A stretch of 64,000 nt of DNA from the NCBI GenBank assembly GCA_020634855.1, contig JACKAU010000012.1:1-64000 (forward strand), written 5' to 3'. The notes beneath the pieces were generated by a model. The model made no database searches. It saw nothing but the letters and a program-made list of their open reading frames with translations, and was not told where the DNA came from. Shown here one piece after another: positions 57,831 through 64,000 of the stretch (its first letter is position 1; every line of letters starts with the position of its first letter). Made by a program: the position numbers and the translations under genes. This DNA is from Anaerolineales bacterium. GTDB lineage: Bacteria > Chloroflexota > Anaerolineae > 4572-78 > J111.

Positions 57831-58511
57831 TCATCCCCAAAACAAGGCAATTACCTCCCAATTGGCCCAGAGATCATACAAGCCGATGGCAACCAACAGT
57901 AGGCCGCCGATGAGGTTCACAACGCGGGCGTGGATAGCAAACTGGCGGGTAATCCAGCGCTGAGATGCGCCCGATAGAAAGGACAACGCCAGCAGCGGCA
58001 GCCCAAAGCCGACGCCAAACCACAGGAAAATCGAGAGTTGGCTCAACGCCTGCCCGGCCGACAGCGAATAAGCGAAGATCCCGACCACCAACGGCCCGGA
58101 ACAAGGCAGCGCGATTGGCCCGTACAGCAGGCCGTAGGTGAAGGCATTCAGATACGGGTTCGAGAGACCGGGAACCTGCATTTGCGGCAGTTGTTTGAAT
58201 GGATTGTAATTGAGCAGCAGCATCACCCCCAAGCTGATGATCAACAGATCGGCCAACGGAATGAGGATTGACAGCGCCCGTCCCACCGACAGCGATAGCA
58301 GGGCGATGCCCAACCCCAGCGCCAGCATCATCGCCAGCACTCCGGCCAACACAAAGAAGCCCAAAAAGTATCGCCCATACTGTCGATTGGCCAGCGCTGC
58401 CTGCCCGCCGCTGAGGTAAGCCAGATAACCGGGGTAGAGCGGCAAGACACAGGGACTGGTCGTTGCCAGCAGGCCGAGTGAGACGGAGGTGAAGATCGTG
58501 TCAAAACCCAT
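57831..58511 (-). CDS. CcdA-like thiol-disulfide transporter
   Basis: A 226-residue membrane protein of the CcdA/DsbD-gamma family that moves electrons from cytoplasmic thioredoxin to extracytoplasmic thiol proteins. The two redox Cys are in TTSPCVLPLYPGYLAYLSG and ALPCSGPLVVG. About six spans are present. The ATG at 58511 follows the thioredoxin-like gene by 4 bp, with GAGGAAGG within the end of that gene as ribosome binding site. It is the electron donor for its neighbour. Confidence 0.93.
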   Translation of the reverse strand: MGFDTIFTSVSLGLLATTSPCVLPLYPGYLAYLSGGQAALANRQYGRYFLGFFVLAGVLAMMLALGLGIALLSLSVGRALSILIPLADLLIISLGVMLLLNYNPFKQLPQMQVPGLSNPYLNAFTYGLLYGPIALPCSGPLVVGIFAYSLSAGQALSQLSIFLWFGVGFGLPLLALSFLSGASQRWITRQFAIHARVVNLIGGLLLVAIGLYDLWANWEVIALFWG

Positions 58512-58515
58512 TAAA

Positions 58516-59376
58516 TTAGCCTTCCTCACTTAAAAACGGCGCCAGCGCCTCTTGCAGCGTCTGGGCCGATTTGGGACCGAACTCCAGCGGGTGAGCCTGC
58601 CCCTGGCGGTCGATGATCAGCATCGGTGTGGCCGGCGGGTTGAGGAATTGGCCGCCGTATAGTTGGCCGATCTCGGAGGCCACCTCGCCCGGCGCGACGG
58701 CGTAGACCCAATCGAAGCCATTTTTGTCAGTGTGAGCCTTGAGCGTTTCGTTATCCTCGTTGGGGTCGATGTCGATGGCGACGCTGACCAGATCGGGCTG
58801 ATCGCCCAACTGGCTGTGGAGCGCCAGCACTTCACGCTGCTGCCGCAAGCAGTTACTACACCAGACCGCCATCGTTTCGACCAGCACCACTTTATTGTGG
58901 AAATCGGCGATCTTGAATATTTCGCCAGTATTGACGTTGGTTAGTTCGATGTTGTACCAGGCCGGTAGATCGGCCGGTTCGCTTTCAGCCATGGCGTTGT
59001 CGGCCATAGCCTCATCCGCCATTGCTTCATTCTCTGCCATCGTCTCATCAGTCATCGCGTCTTGCTCAGCCATCGCGTCGTCGGCCATAGTTTCCTGATC
59101 GGTCGTGGCGTGGTCGGCCATCGCTTCTTTCTCTATCATCGCGTCGTCGGCCATCGCCTCATCGGCCATTGTGTCCTCGGTCATCGCGTCTTCAGCCATC
59201 GCTTCGTCGCTCTGGGCCTTTTGCTGTGGCATCGCCTCTTCGGCGGGGGCCGGTTGTTCAGGCGCGGCAGCCGGGGCGGCCCCACCGCAAGCCGCAACGA
59301 TCACGGCAGTTATCAGCAGCGCCAATAGTAGGCTCGAGTAATTTTTTCTGTGAGTTATATTTTTTGTGGGGGCCAT
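58516..59376 (-). CDS. Thioredoxin-like lipoprotein with Met/Ala/Asp repeat linker
   Basis: A 286-residue lipoprotein with lipobox VIVAAC (lipidated Cys30), a linker of pentapeptide-like units of the form xxAM/ADEAM (residues 49-129, 14 Met with many Asp/Glu) and a C-terminal thioredoxin fold (about 140-280). The active site is AVWCSNCLRQ (Cys173 and Cys176), and the cis-Pro is in NPPATPMLI. It probably reduces disulfides or makes c-type cytochrome or other protein disulfides available outside the membrane, fed by the adjacent CcdA. The Met-rich acidic linker may bind Cu(I) or be a flexible spacer. Alternative starts near 59376 are all upstream of the signal peptide. Confidence 0.9.
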   Translation of the reverse strand: MAPTKNITHRKNYSSLLLALLITAVIVAACGGAAPAAAPEQPAPAEEAMPQQKAQSDEAMAEDAMTEDTMADEAMADDAMIEKEAMADHATTDQETMADDAMAEQDAMTDETMAENEAMADEAMADNAMAESEPADLPAWYNIELTNVNTGEIFKIADFHNKVVLVETMAVWCSNCLRQQREVLALHSQLGDQPDLVSVAIDIDPNEDNETLKAHTDKNGFDWVYAVAPGEVASEIGQLYGGQFLNPPATPMLIIDRQGQAHPLEFGPKSAQTLQEALAPFLSEEG

Positions 59377-59605
59377 AGAAAACTCCTCTATTTTATGAAT
59401 TGGGATAATATTCGGACACCGGTTAGGTCTGACCGGAACCGACCGGCCATTTTTTTCAGTATGGTCAACATTCCTTACAGATTCATTACAGGTAGGCTAT
59501 TGACTTTTTGAAGGCAAAATTAAGGTCGATCCCGTTATTTTTCGTGAAGGCCGTTTCAGACTATAATCCCTGGGTACACCTTGTTACTTGTTTGGGAGAA
59601 AATGA

Positions 59606-60046
59606 ATGACTGATACTACCGATGCCCTTCCCCCTCGCCTCGCTCAGATTGTTGAGGATTTTAGCTGGGTGGAAGGCCGAGATAAACTGGAACTACTGCT
59701 GGAATACTCGGAAAAGATGCCGCCCCTGCCCGACTGGCTCAATCGAGAGACCAATATGGAGCAGATTCACGAATGTATGACGCCGGTCTTCGTTCACGCC
59801 GAACTGGAAGACGGGGGTATGCACTATTACTTTGACATCCCGCCTGAGTCGCCCACCGTGCGCGGTTACGCCGCCATTTTGGGTGAAGGGCTGCAAGGCG
59901 TCGCCCCGGAGGATGTCCTCAAAGTGCCGGGTAACTTTTACATCGAAATGGGCCTGCACAAAGTGCTGACCACCCAACGATTGAACGGCATCGGCGCTAT
60001 TTTAGCCCACATTAAACGTCTTGCCACCCAAGCCTTGACCCAGTAG
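59606..60046 (+). CDS. sufE: SufE-like Fe-S cluster assembly protein
   Basis: A 146-residue SufE, which accepts sulfur from SufS cysteine desulfurase and passes it to the SufBCD scaffold. The sulfur-accepting Cys is in HECMTPVFVHAEL (about residue 57), and the C-terminal motif LNGIGAILAHIKR matches the family. sufS and sufBCD are not in the window. A TGGGAG sequence precedes the ATG. The chelatase gene starts 13 bp after the stop on the same strand, so they are probably one transcript. Confidence 0.93.
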   Translation: MTDTTDALPPRLAQIVEDFSWVEGRDKLELLLEYSEKMPPLPDWLNRETNMEQIHECMTPVFVHAELEDGGMHYYFDIPPESPTVRGYAAILGEGLQGVAPEDVLKVPGNFYIEMGLHKVLTTQRLNGIGAILAHIKRLATQALTQ

Positions 60047-60059
60047 CCGGCATAAACCT

Positions 60060-61154
60060 GTGACGTCACCCCAAACGGCTTACCCATTTTCCGCTCTGGT
60101 CGGCCAGGAGCCGATGCAGTTGGCCCTGCTGCTTAACGCCGTCAACCCGGCCATCGGCGGGGTGTTGATTCGTGGCCAGAAAGGCACGGCCAAATCGACC
60201 GCCGCTCGTGCGTTGGCAGCCCTATTGCCGCCCATCGAAACCCGGCCCGGCTGCCCCTTCAACTGCCCCCCCGATCATCCGGCGGCCATCTGTCCCGTGT
60301 GCCGCCCCGCGGCCGATCGCCCCGCCCCAGCCTCGCGCCCCACGCCTTTTGTTGAGCTGCCGGTCGGCGCCAGCGATGATCGCGTCGTCGGTACGTTGGA
60401 TATTGAACGCGCCCTGCAATCGGGGCAGCGCCATTTTGAGCCGGGGCTGCTGGCTCAGGCCCATCGCGGCATTCTGTACGTGGATGAGGTCAATCTACTG
60501 GCCGATCACATTGTCGATGTCTTGCTCGACGCCGCCGCGTCCGGGGCTAACACCGTCGAGCGCGAAGGCGTCAGCGTCAGCCATCCGGCCCGGTTCATTC
60601 TGGTCGGGACGATGAATCCCGAAGAAGGCGAACTGCGCCCCCAACTGCTCGATCGGTTCGGGCTGGCGGTGGAAGTGGCCGGCCCAACCGACGCCGCGCT
60701 GCGCACCGCCGTTGTCCGCCGCCGGATTGCCTACGAGGCCGATCCCGTCGCGTTTTACAGCCAATTTGCCGAGCAAGAAGCCGCGTTGGGTCAGCGGATA
60801 AGTCAGGCCCAACAGCTTGTCCCGCAGGTCACGCTCAGCGACGGCCTGCTGGAACTGATCAGCCAGATTTGTATCGGCAGCCAGGTCGATGGACTACGGG
60901 CCGATATTACGATGTACAAAACGGCTCAAACACTGGCGGCTTGGGAAAATCGGGGTGAGGTCAGCGTCGATGATATTCGCCGGGCGGCGGAACTCGTGCT
61001 GCTGCACCGCCGTCGCCGCCAGCCGTTTGAAGAACCCGGTATCGATCAACAGCAGTTGGATAACCTTATCCAACAACACCAACCCCGACCCGGTAATCGC
61101 GGCGGCGCTGACAGTCAGGACGCCCCCAGTAACACCGATACGGAGGGCGAGTGA
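60060..61154 (+). CDS. Mg/Co-chelatase AAA+ subunit (ChlI-type)
   Basis: A 364-residue AAA+ ATPase of the BchI/ChlI/CobS-type chelatase. Features are PFSALVGQEPMQLALLLNAV, Walker A RGQKGTAKST, the CP-rich insert (CPFNCPPDHPAAICPVC), VGTLDIERAL, Walker B HRGILYVDEVNLL, and GTMNPEEGELRPQLLDRFGLAVEV. It drives metal insertion into a tetrapyrrole, Mg for chlorophyll or Co for cobalamin; which is not shown. The start is GTG. The stop at 61152 is followed at once by a VWA domain in the +1 frame. A GGAGGG sequence lies 1 nt before the last Glu codon. Confidence 0.92.
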   Translation: MTSPQTAYPFSALVGQEPMQLALLLNAVNPAIGGVLIRGQKGTAKSTAARALAALLPPIETRPGCPFNCPPDHPAAICPVCRPAADRPAPASRPTPFVELPVGASDDRVVGTLDIERALQSGQRHFEPGLLAQAHRGILYVDEVNLLADHIVDVLLDAAASGANTVEREGVSVSHPARFILVGTMNPEEGELRPQLLDRFGLAVEVAGPTDAALRTAVVRRRIAYEADPVAFYSQFAEQEAALGQRISQAQQLVPQVTLSDGLLELISQICIGSQVDGLRADITMYKTAQTLAAWENRGEVSVDDIRRAAELVLLHRRRRQPFEEPGIDQQQLDNLIQQHQPRPGNRGGADSQDAPSNTDTEGE

Positions 61155-62073
61155 GCCGGACACACCGCCAGATGATACCGGCCAACCCGCTCCCGATCAG
61201 GTTTTTGCCCCCGGCAAGCCATTTACCCTAAAACAACCGCTGCCCTCAGCTCCCAGTCGCCGTCCCCAGACTGGACGAGGCCGGCGTAGTCAGGCCACCG
61301 CTACCCACCAGGGCGGCCCATTTCTCCGCGCCGCTATTCCCACCGGCCCTATCCGCGACATCGCTCTCGCCGCCACCCTGCGCGCCGCCGCTCTTCGTTT
61401 GGCCCAAACGCCCCCTTCTCTCAGTTCTCTCGCTCAACCCGCATCCGCCGACCCCCAATCTGGATTCCCCAATCTCCAATCTCCAATCTCTCCGCCCGAC
61501 CTGCGTGTCAAAGTTCGCCGCGTGCGCACCGGCAATCTCATCCTGTTTGTGGTCGATGCCTCCGGCTCGATGGGCGCGCGCAAACGCATGATCGCCGTCA
61601 AAGGGGCGATGCTTAGCCTGCTGCTCGATGCTTACCAAAAGCGTGATCGGGTCGGTTTGATTACGTTTCGCGGCCAAAACGCCCAGCTTCTCGTGCCGCC
61701 GACCAACTCGGTCGAACTGGCCGAGCGGCAGTTGCGGCAGCTACCAACCGGCGGACGCACCCCGCTACCGGCGGGCTTACAGCTAGCCGATCAGGTACTG
61801 ACCAACCACCTCAAACGAGACAGCGCTCTGACGCCTTTATTAGTACTCATTACCGACGGGCGAGTCACATCGTCGTTGTCGGGTCATCTTCAGCAGATTG
61901 CAACAGGTCTGGCGCAAAAAAAGATGGCCGCGTTGGTTTTGGACAGCGAACAAGGCTTTGTAAGGTTGGGGCTAGCTCGTCAATTGGCGCAATGGTTGGG
62001 GGCGCATTACCTTTTGTTGGATGAATTGCAGACTGAGTCGATTGTGCGGCAGGTGCGATTGAGTTTAGGGTAA
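61150..62073 (+). CDS. Chelatase VWA-domain part, in the +1 frame after ChlI (probable ChlID)
   Basis: The frame opens with an acidic/Pro linker (SEPDTPPDDTGQPAPDQVF), FAPGKPFTLK and a basic segment (SRRPQTGRGRRSQ), then a VWA domain with MIDAS motif DASGSMGARKR and TGGRTPLPAGLQLAD and LITDGRVT. This matches the C-terminal half of ChlD/CobT-type or fused ChlI-VWA chelatase subunits. It has no usable start codon here: ATG codons at 60889 and 60970 lie deep in the ChlI frame, the GTG at 61151 is in the third frame. It therefore seems to be reached by a +1 frame change or an indel, giving a single protein of about 670 residues. Confidence 0.85.
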   Translation, partial: SEPDTPPDDTGQPAPDQVFAPGKPFTLKQPLPSAPSRRPQTGRGRRSQATATHQGGPFLRAAIPTGPIRDIALAATLRAAALRLAQTPPSLSSLAQPASADPQSGFPNLQSPISPPDLRVKVRRVRTGNLILFVVDASGSMGARKRMIAVKGAMLSLLLDAYQKRDRVGLITFRGQNAQLLVPPTNSVELAERQLRQLPTGGRTPLPAGLQLADQVLTNHLKRDSALTPLLVLITDGRVTSSLSGHLQQIATGLAQKKMAALVLDSEQGFVRLGLARQLAQWLGAHYLLLDELQTESIVRQVRLSLG

Positions 62074-62077
62074 TTTG

Positions 62078-62130
62078 TTCATAGTAATGGCTTTAGCCAT
62101 CTGAAACCGCTAAAGCGGTGACTACGAACC
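62078..62130. repeat. Dispersed double-hairpin repeat
   Basis: Two adjacent perfect hairpins, ATGGCTTTAGCCAT (62087-62100) and ACCGCTAAAGCGGT (62106-62119), are flanked by TTCATAGTA and ACTACGAACC. In reverse orientation it matches the degenerate copy at 24084-24137. It occupies almost the whole gap between the convergent VWA and MltG genes. Confidence 0.75.
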
Positions 62131-62133
62131 TGG

Positions 62134-63324
62134 CTACTGCCCCCAATAGGTGGTGACGTTTTGGAGATGGTCTTCGTAAGTTGCGGCAAAGACGTGGGTG
62201 CCGCCGTCGCAGTTGGGGAATTGGCAGACAAAGTAGAGGTAGTTCGTTTCGGCGGGGTACAGTACCGCCGTGATCGACTCGATGCTGGGGCTGGCAATCG
62301 GGCCGGGCGGTAGACCGGGATAGAGGTAGGTGTTGTAAGGCGAGTTAACCTTCGGGTATTCCTCCAATGAAACCGGCGACTTCCACCACAAGCCGGTGTC
62401 CGATTGATAACCCATCGCGTACTGAACCGTCGGATCGGCTTGTAGATGATTCAACCCAAACGCCGGGTTGAGCCGATTGAGGTAGACGCTGGCCACCAGC
62501 GGGCGTTCGTTATCCAGAAAGGTTTCTCGCTCGACAATCGAGGCTACGATCAGGGCCTCGTGGAAAGAGAGGCCGCGCTGGTGAGCCAGATCGAAGGCGT
62601 TGGCCGGTAGCTGCCGGCTGAAGTTGTCGAGCATCAAAGCAATTAACTCCTCCGGGGTGGCGTCGTCGGGCAAATGGTAGGTTCCCGGCGCCAGATAACC
62701 TTCGTAGGATTGGCCGGTCGGACGGTCGGCCAGGACCGGGTTGTCCACGGCAACGCCCTGGCGAGCGACGCTCAAGAAGTAGTTGCCGTCCATAATGCCC
62801 GATCGGTGTAAATAGGTGGCAATCTCCTCCAGCCGCCAGCCGGGGGGAATGGAGACGGTGTTCTGGGTGAACCCGCCCCGATACAGCGCCGCGCCGAGCT
62901 GTCGCATAGTCATATTACGCCGCAGTTGAAAACTGCCGGCCTGCAAACGGGTATCGATGCCGTTGTATTGCAGCAGTTGCCGGAACAAGTTGGCATCCCC
63001 TACTAATCCCATTTCCTTCAACCGAACCGCAATTGTCTCCGCCGTTTCACCCGGCTCAATGGTAAACGAGATTAGGCTGGGATCGTTCGAGATGGGGGTG
63101 TTAATCGTCTCAGCCTGAGTATTCAATTCGTGATAAAGGGACAGCGCTTCAGAGTCGATGGGCAGCCGCCGCCACAGCGGGCCGTTTTCGATGATCAGGT
63201 GGGAACTGTCGTTGATCATGGTGTAGGCAAATAACCCCGCCGCGATTAGAACGACCACCACTGCGCCAAGAAACAGGAAAATTGTATGGATGATGGCATG
63301 CAGGCAGGAGAATAGTCTTCTCAT
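62134..63324 (-). CDS. mltG: Endolytic transglycosylase MltG-like
   Basis: A 396-residue membrane-anchored lytic transglycosylase of the YceG/MltG family, which cuts nascent peptidoglycan strands and sets glycan length. The N-terminal anchor is at about 12-36. The LysM-like and catalytic part has VASIVERETFLDNERPLVASVYLNRL, with the catalytic Glu in ERET, then NHLQADPTVQYAMGY and SPYNTYLYPGLPPGPIASPS. It implies a peptidoglycan layer, consistent with a monoderm or peptidoglycan-bearing Chloroflexota. Confidence 0.93.
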   Translation of the reverse strand: MRRLFSCLHAIIHTIFLFLGAVVVVLIAAGLFAYTMINDSSHLIIENGPLWRRLPIDSEALSLYHELNTQAETINTPISNDPSLISFTIEPGETAETIAVRLKEMGLVGDANLFRQLLQYNGIDTRLQAGSFQLRRNMTMRQLGAALYRGGFTQNTVSIPPGWRLEEIATYLHRSGIMDGNYFLSVARQGVAVDNPVLADRPTGQSYEGYLAPGTYHLPDDATPEELIALMLDNFSRQLPANAFDLAHQRGLSFHEALIVASIVERETFLDNERPLVASVYLNRLNPAFGLNHLQADPTVQYAMGYQSDTGLWWKSPVSLEEYPKVNSPYNTYLYPGLPPGPIASPSIESITAVLYPAETNYLYFVCQFPNCDGGTHVFAATYEDHLQNVTTYWGQ

Positions 63325-63379
63325 AAGTTACCCTTGAAAATAAAGGTCTGGAGCATTGAAGCTGGCTTTGATCGTATGT

Positions 63380-63402
63380 GACAAAGCCAGCTTTGTCGCT
63401 CC
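63380..63402. repeat. Dispersed palindrome, divergent copy
   Basis: GACAAAG-CCAG-CTTTGTC followed by GCTCC repeats the layout of 6963-6985. GCTGGCTTTG upstream (63361-63370) also pairs with CAAAGCCAGC (63382-63391). It lies in the MltG upstream region. Confidence 0.6.
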
Positions 63403-63510
63403 GCTGTGATTGCCTTCTGGTTGATGGGCCGCACCGTTTTATTCTTATGTAAACATTATACTCGGAAATCTTAAAATGAGGAAAGAGGAAGTGACTTGAC
63501 AGAGAACTGT

Positions 63511-63536
63511 GGCGGCGACGCTCCGGCGTCGCCGCC
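63511..63536. repeat. Strong GC-rich hairpin
   Basis: GGCGGCGACGC and GCGTCGCCGCC are perfect 11-bp arms around TCCG. It is just downstream of the minus-strand gene at the right edge, before mltG. There is no T tract on the minus strand, so it may be a repeat or a factor-dependent terminator. Confidence 0.7.
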
Positions 63537-63543
63537 AGAGGTT

Positions 63544-64000
63544 TTAAGGGCAGCTTACTTGGCAGATGGTTGCTTCGAACGCGGTATGGTCAAAGGTGAC
63601 GTCTTCGTTTTTCTGCATGACAAAAAGTAGGAAATCGTCGGGTTGAATGGCGTCGATGATGAAACGGTTGGCAAAGCCGCTTTCATCATTACCGAGTACC
63701 TGTCGGGAAAAGACCGGTTGGGTTGAGATGTCGGTCGTGTTCTTAAAGACGGAAACGGTCACGCCATCCCCGCCGACATCGATCTTTTCGGCGTGAATGA
63801 GGATCTCAATCGGGCCGGGGACAGGGCTGGTCCAGCGCCAGGCGATATCGGCGCCGTTACCGGGGTGCCCGCTCTCTTCACAGATGCGAACGTAATCGGC
63901 AGCGTACCAGCAGGTCCCGTACTCACGGCTCTCGTAAACCATTGGCTGCCAGGAGTTTGTGCCTGGAGCGGCCCATAAATATTGCCAATTACCCTGGCTA
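63544..64000 (-). CDS. Secreted protein, C-terminal part only (start outside window)
   Basis: The frame is open from the stop at 63544 to the right edge, so at least 151 residues are seen and the start is beyond 64000. The sequence is beta-rich with several Cys (GTCWYAADYVRICEESG, TICQVSCP) and paired Trp/Gly positions (WQYLWAAPGTNSWQPM), which fits an extracellular beta-sandwich domain. I do not recognise the family. A local ATG at 63942 is probably internal, as the frame before it reads as coding sequence. Confidence 0.6.
   Translation of the reverse strand, partial: SQGNWQYLWAAPGTNSWQPMVYESREYGTCWYAADYVRICEESGHPGNGADIAWRWTSPVPGPIEILIHAEKIDVGGDGVTVSVFKNTTDISTQPVFSRQVLGNDESGFANRFIIDAIQPDDFLLFVMQKNEDVTFDHTAFEATICQVSCP

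Noticed and set aside
59062..59378. Ala/Ser-rich plus-strand frames opposite the Met-rich linker
   Set aside because: They mirror the low-complexity minus-strand repeat and contain no recognisable domain.
61151..61231. GTG with overlapping GAGTGA as a start for the VWA gene
   Set aside because: The GTG is in the third frame and that frame stops after about 26 codons, so it cannot produce the VWA domain.
1..64000. CRISPR arrays, prophage or transposase genes
   Set aside because: No regularly spaced repeat array and no integrase or transposase with intact catalytic motifs was found; the integrase-like segment at 21980 lacks catalytic residues.

Overview
The window reads as chromosomal DNA of a bacterium, most likely a Chloroflexota (Anaerolineae-like) genome. 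This is inferred from gene content, not from a marker-gene comparison. Pointers are mevalonate kinase beside ftsY, a roadblock/MglA/PATAN cluster, a DUF3419-type betaine-lipid pair, many secreted proteins with Thr/Pro stalks or beta-sandwich domains, tRNA genes without encoded CCA, and several families of short palindromic repeats between genes. No prophage, transposase, CRISPR array or rRNA was seen.

Layout. 1-5.6 kb: tRNA-Gly, then a minus-strand run with a hydrolase, two membrane proteins (one a GT-C glycosyltransferase) and an ornithine-cyclodeaminase relative. 5.7-9.7 kb: a GT4 glycosyltransferase, a large secreted protein with a protease-like Cys/His/Asp pattern, and a pentapeptide-repeat protein. 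10.3-14.2 kb: a 1302-residue protein that joins an NTPase-like N-terminus, a cNMP-binding domain, a NACHT NTPase, TPRs, a second cNMP-binding domain and a class III nucleotide cyclase. 14.4-20.8 kb: tRNA-Lys, a small Cys-rich protein, and core genes (mevalonate kinase, ftsY, scpB, rluB-type synthase, cmk). 20.8-35.9 kb: a CPBP protease, a membrane protein with a degenerate tyrosine-recombinase-like N-terminus, a B12/radical SAM protein, AI-2E-type permease, RNase II/R, DUF971, a polysaccharide deacetylase lipoprotein, coaBC-coaX and a stalked metallopeptidase. 36.2-47.6 kb: a BKACE enzyme, ferritin-like protein, protoglobin, four roadblock proteins with an MglA-type GTPase, a two-component pair and two divergent aldehyde dehydrogenases. 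47.8-55.4 kb: a V4R protein, rpmB-rpsR, a HIT gene with an in-frame stop, a btaA-btaB-dioxygenase operon with two apparent frameshifts, PAP2, PHP and DoxX proteins. 55.5-64 kb: a NarX/NarL-type pair with a His-rich sensor, CcdA plus a Met-rich thioredoxin lipoprotein, SufE, a chlI/VWA chelatase gene split by a +1 frame change, MltG and a truncated secreted protein.

How the genes work together. The clearest functional groups are: the cNMP/NACHT/cyclase protein, which carries both the synthesis and the sensing modules of a cyclic-nucleotide circuit; the roadblock-GTPase-two-component group; the betaine-lipid operon with a divergent PAP2 phosphatase that could supply diacylglycerol; and the ccdA/thioredoxin pair beside a His-rich sensor kinase.

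Caution. Disruptions cluster between 49.6 and 52.1 kb (one nonsense codon, two single-base frame changes), and a further frame change lies near 61.15 kb. Some or all may be assembly errors. No alignment or database search was possible, so family names rest on motif recognition.
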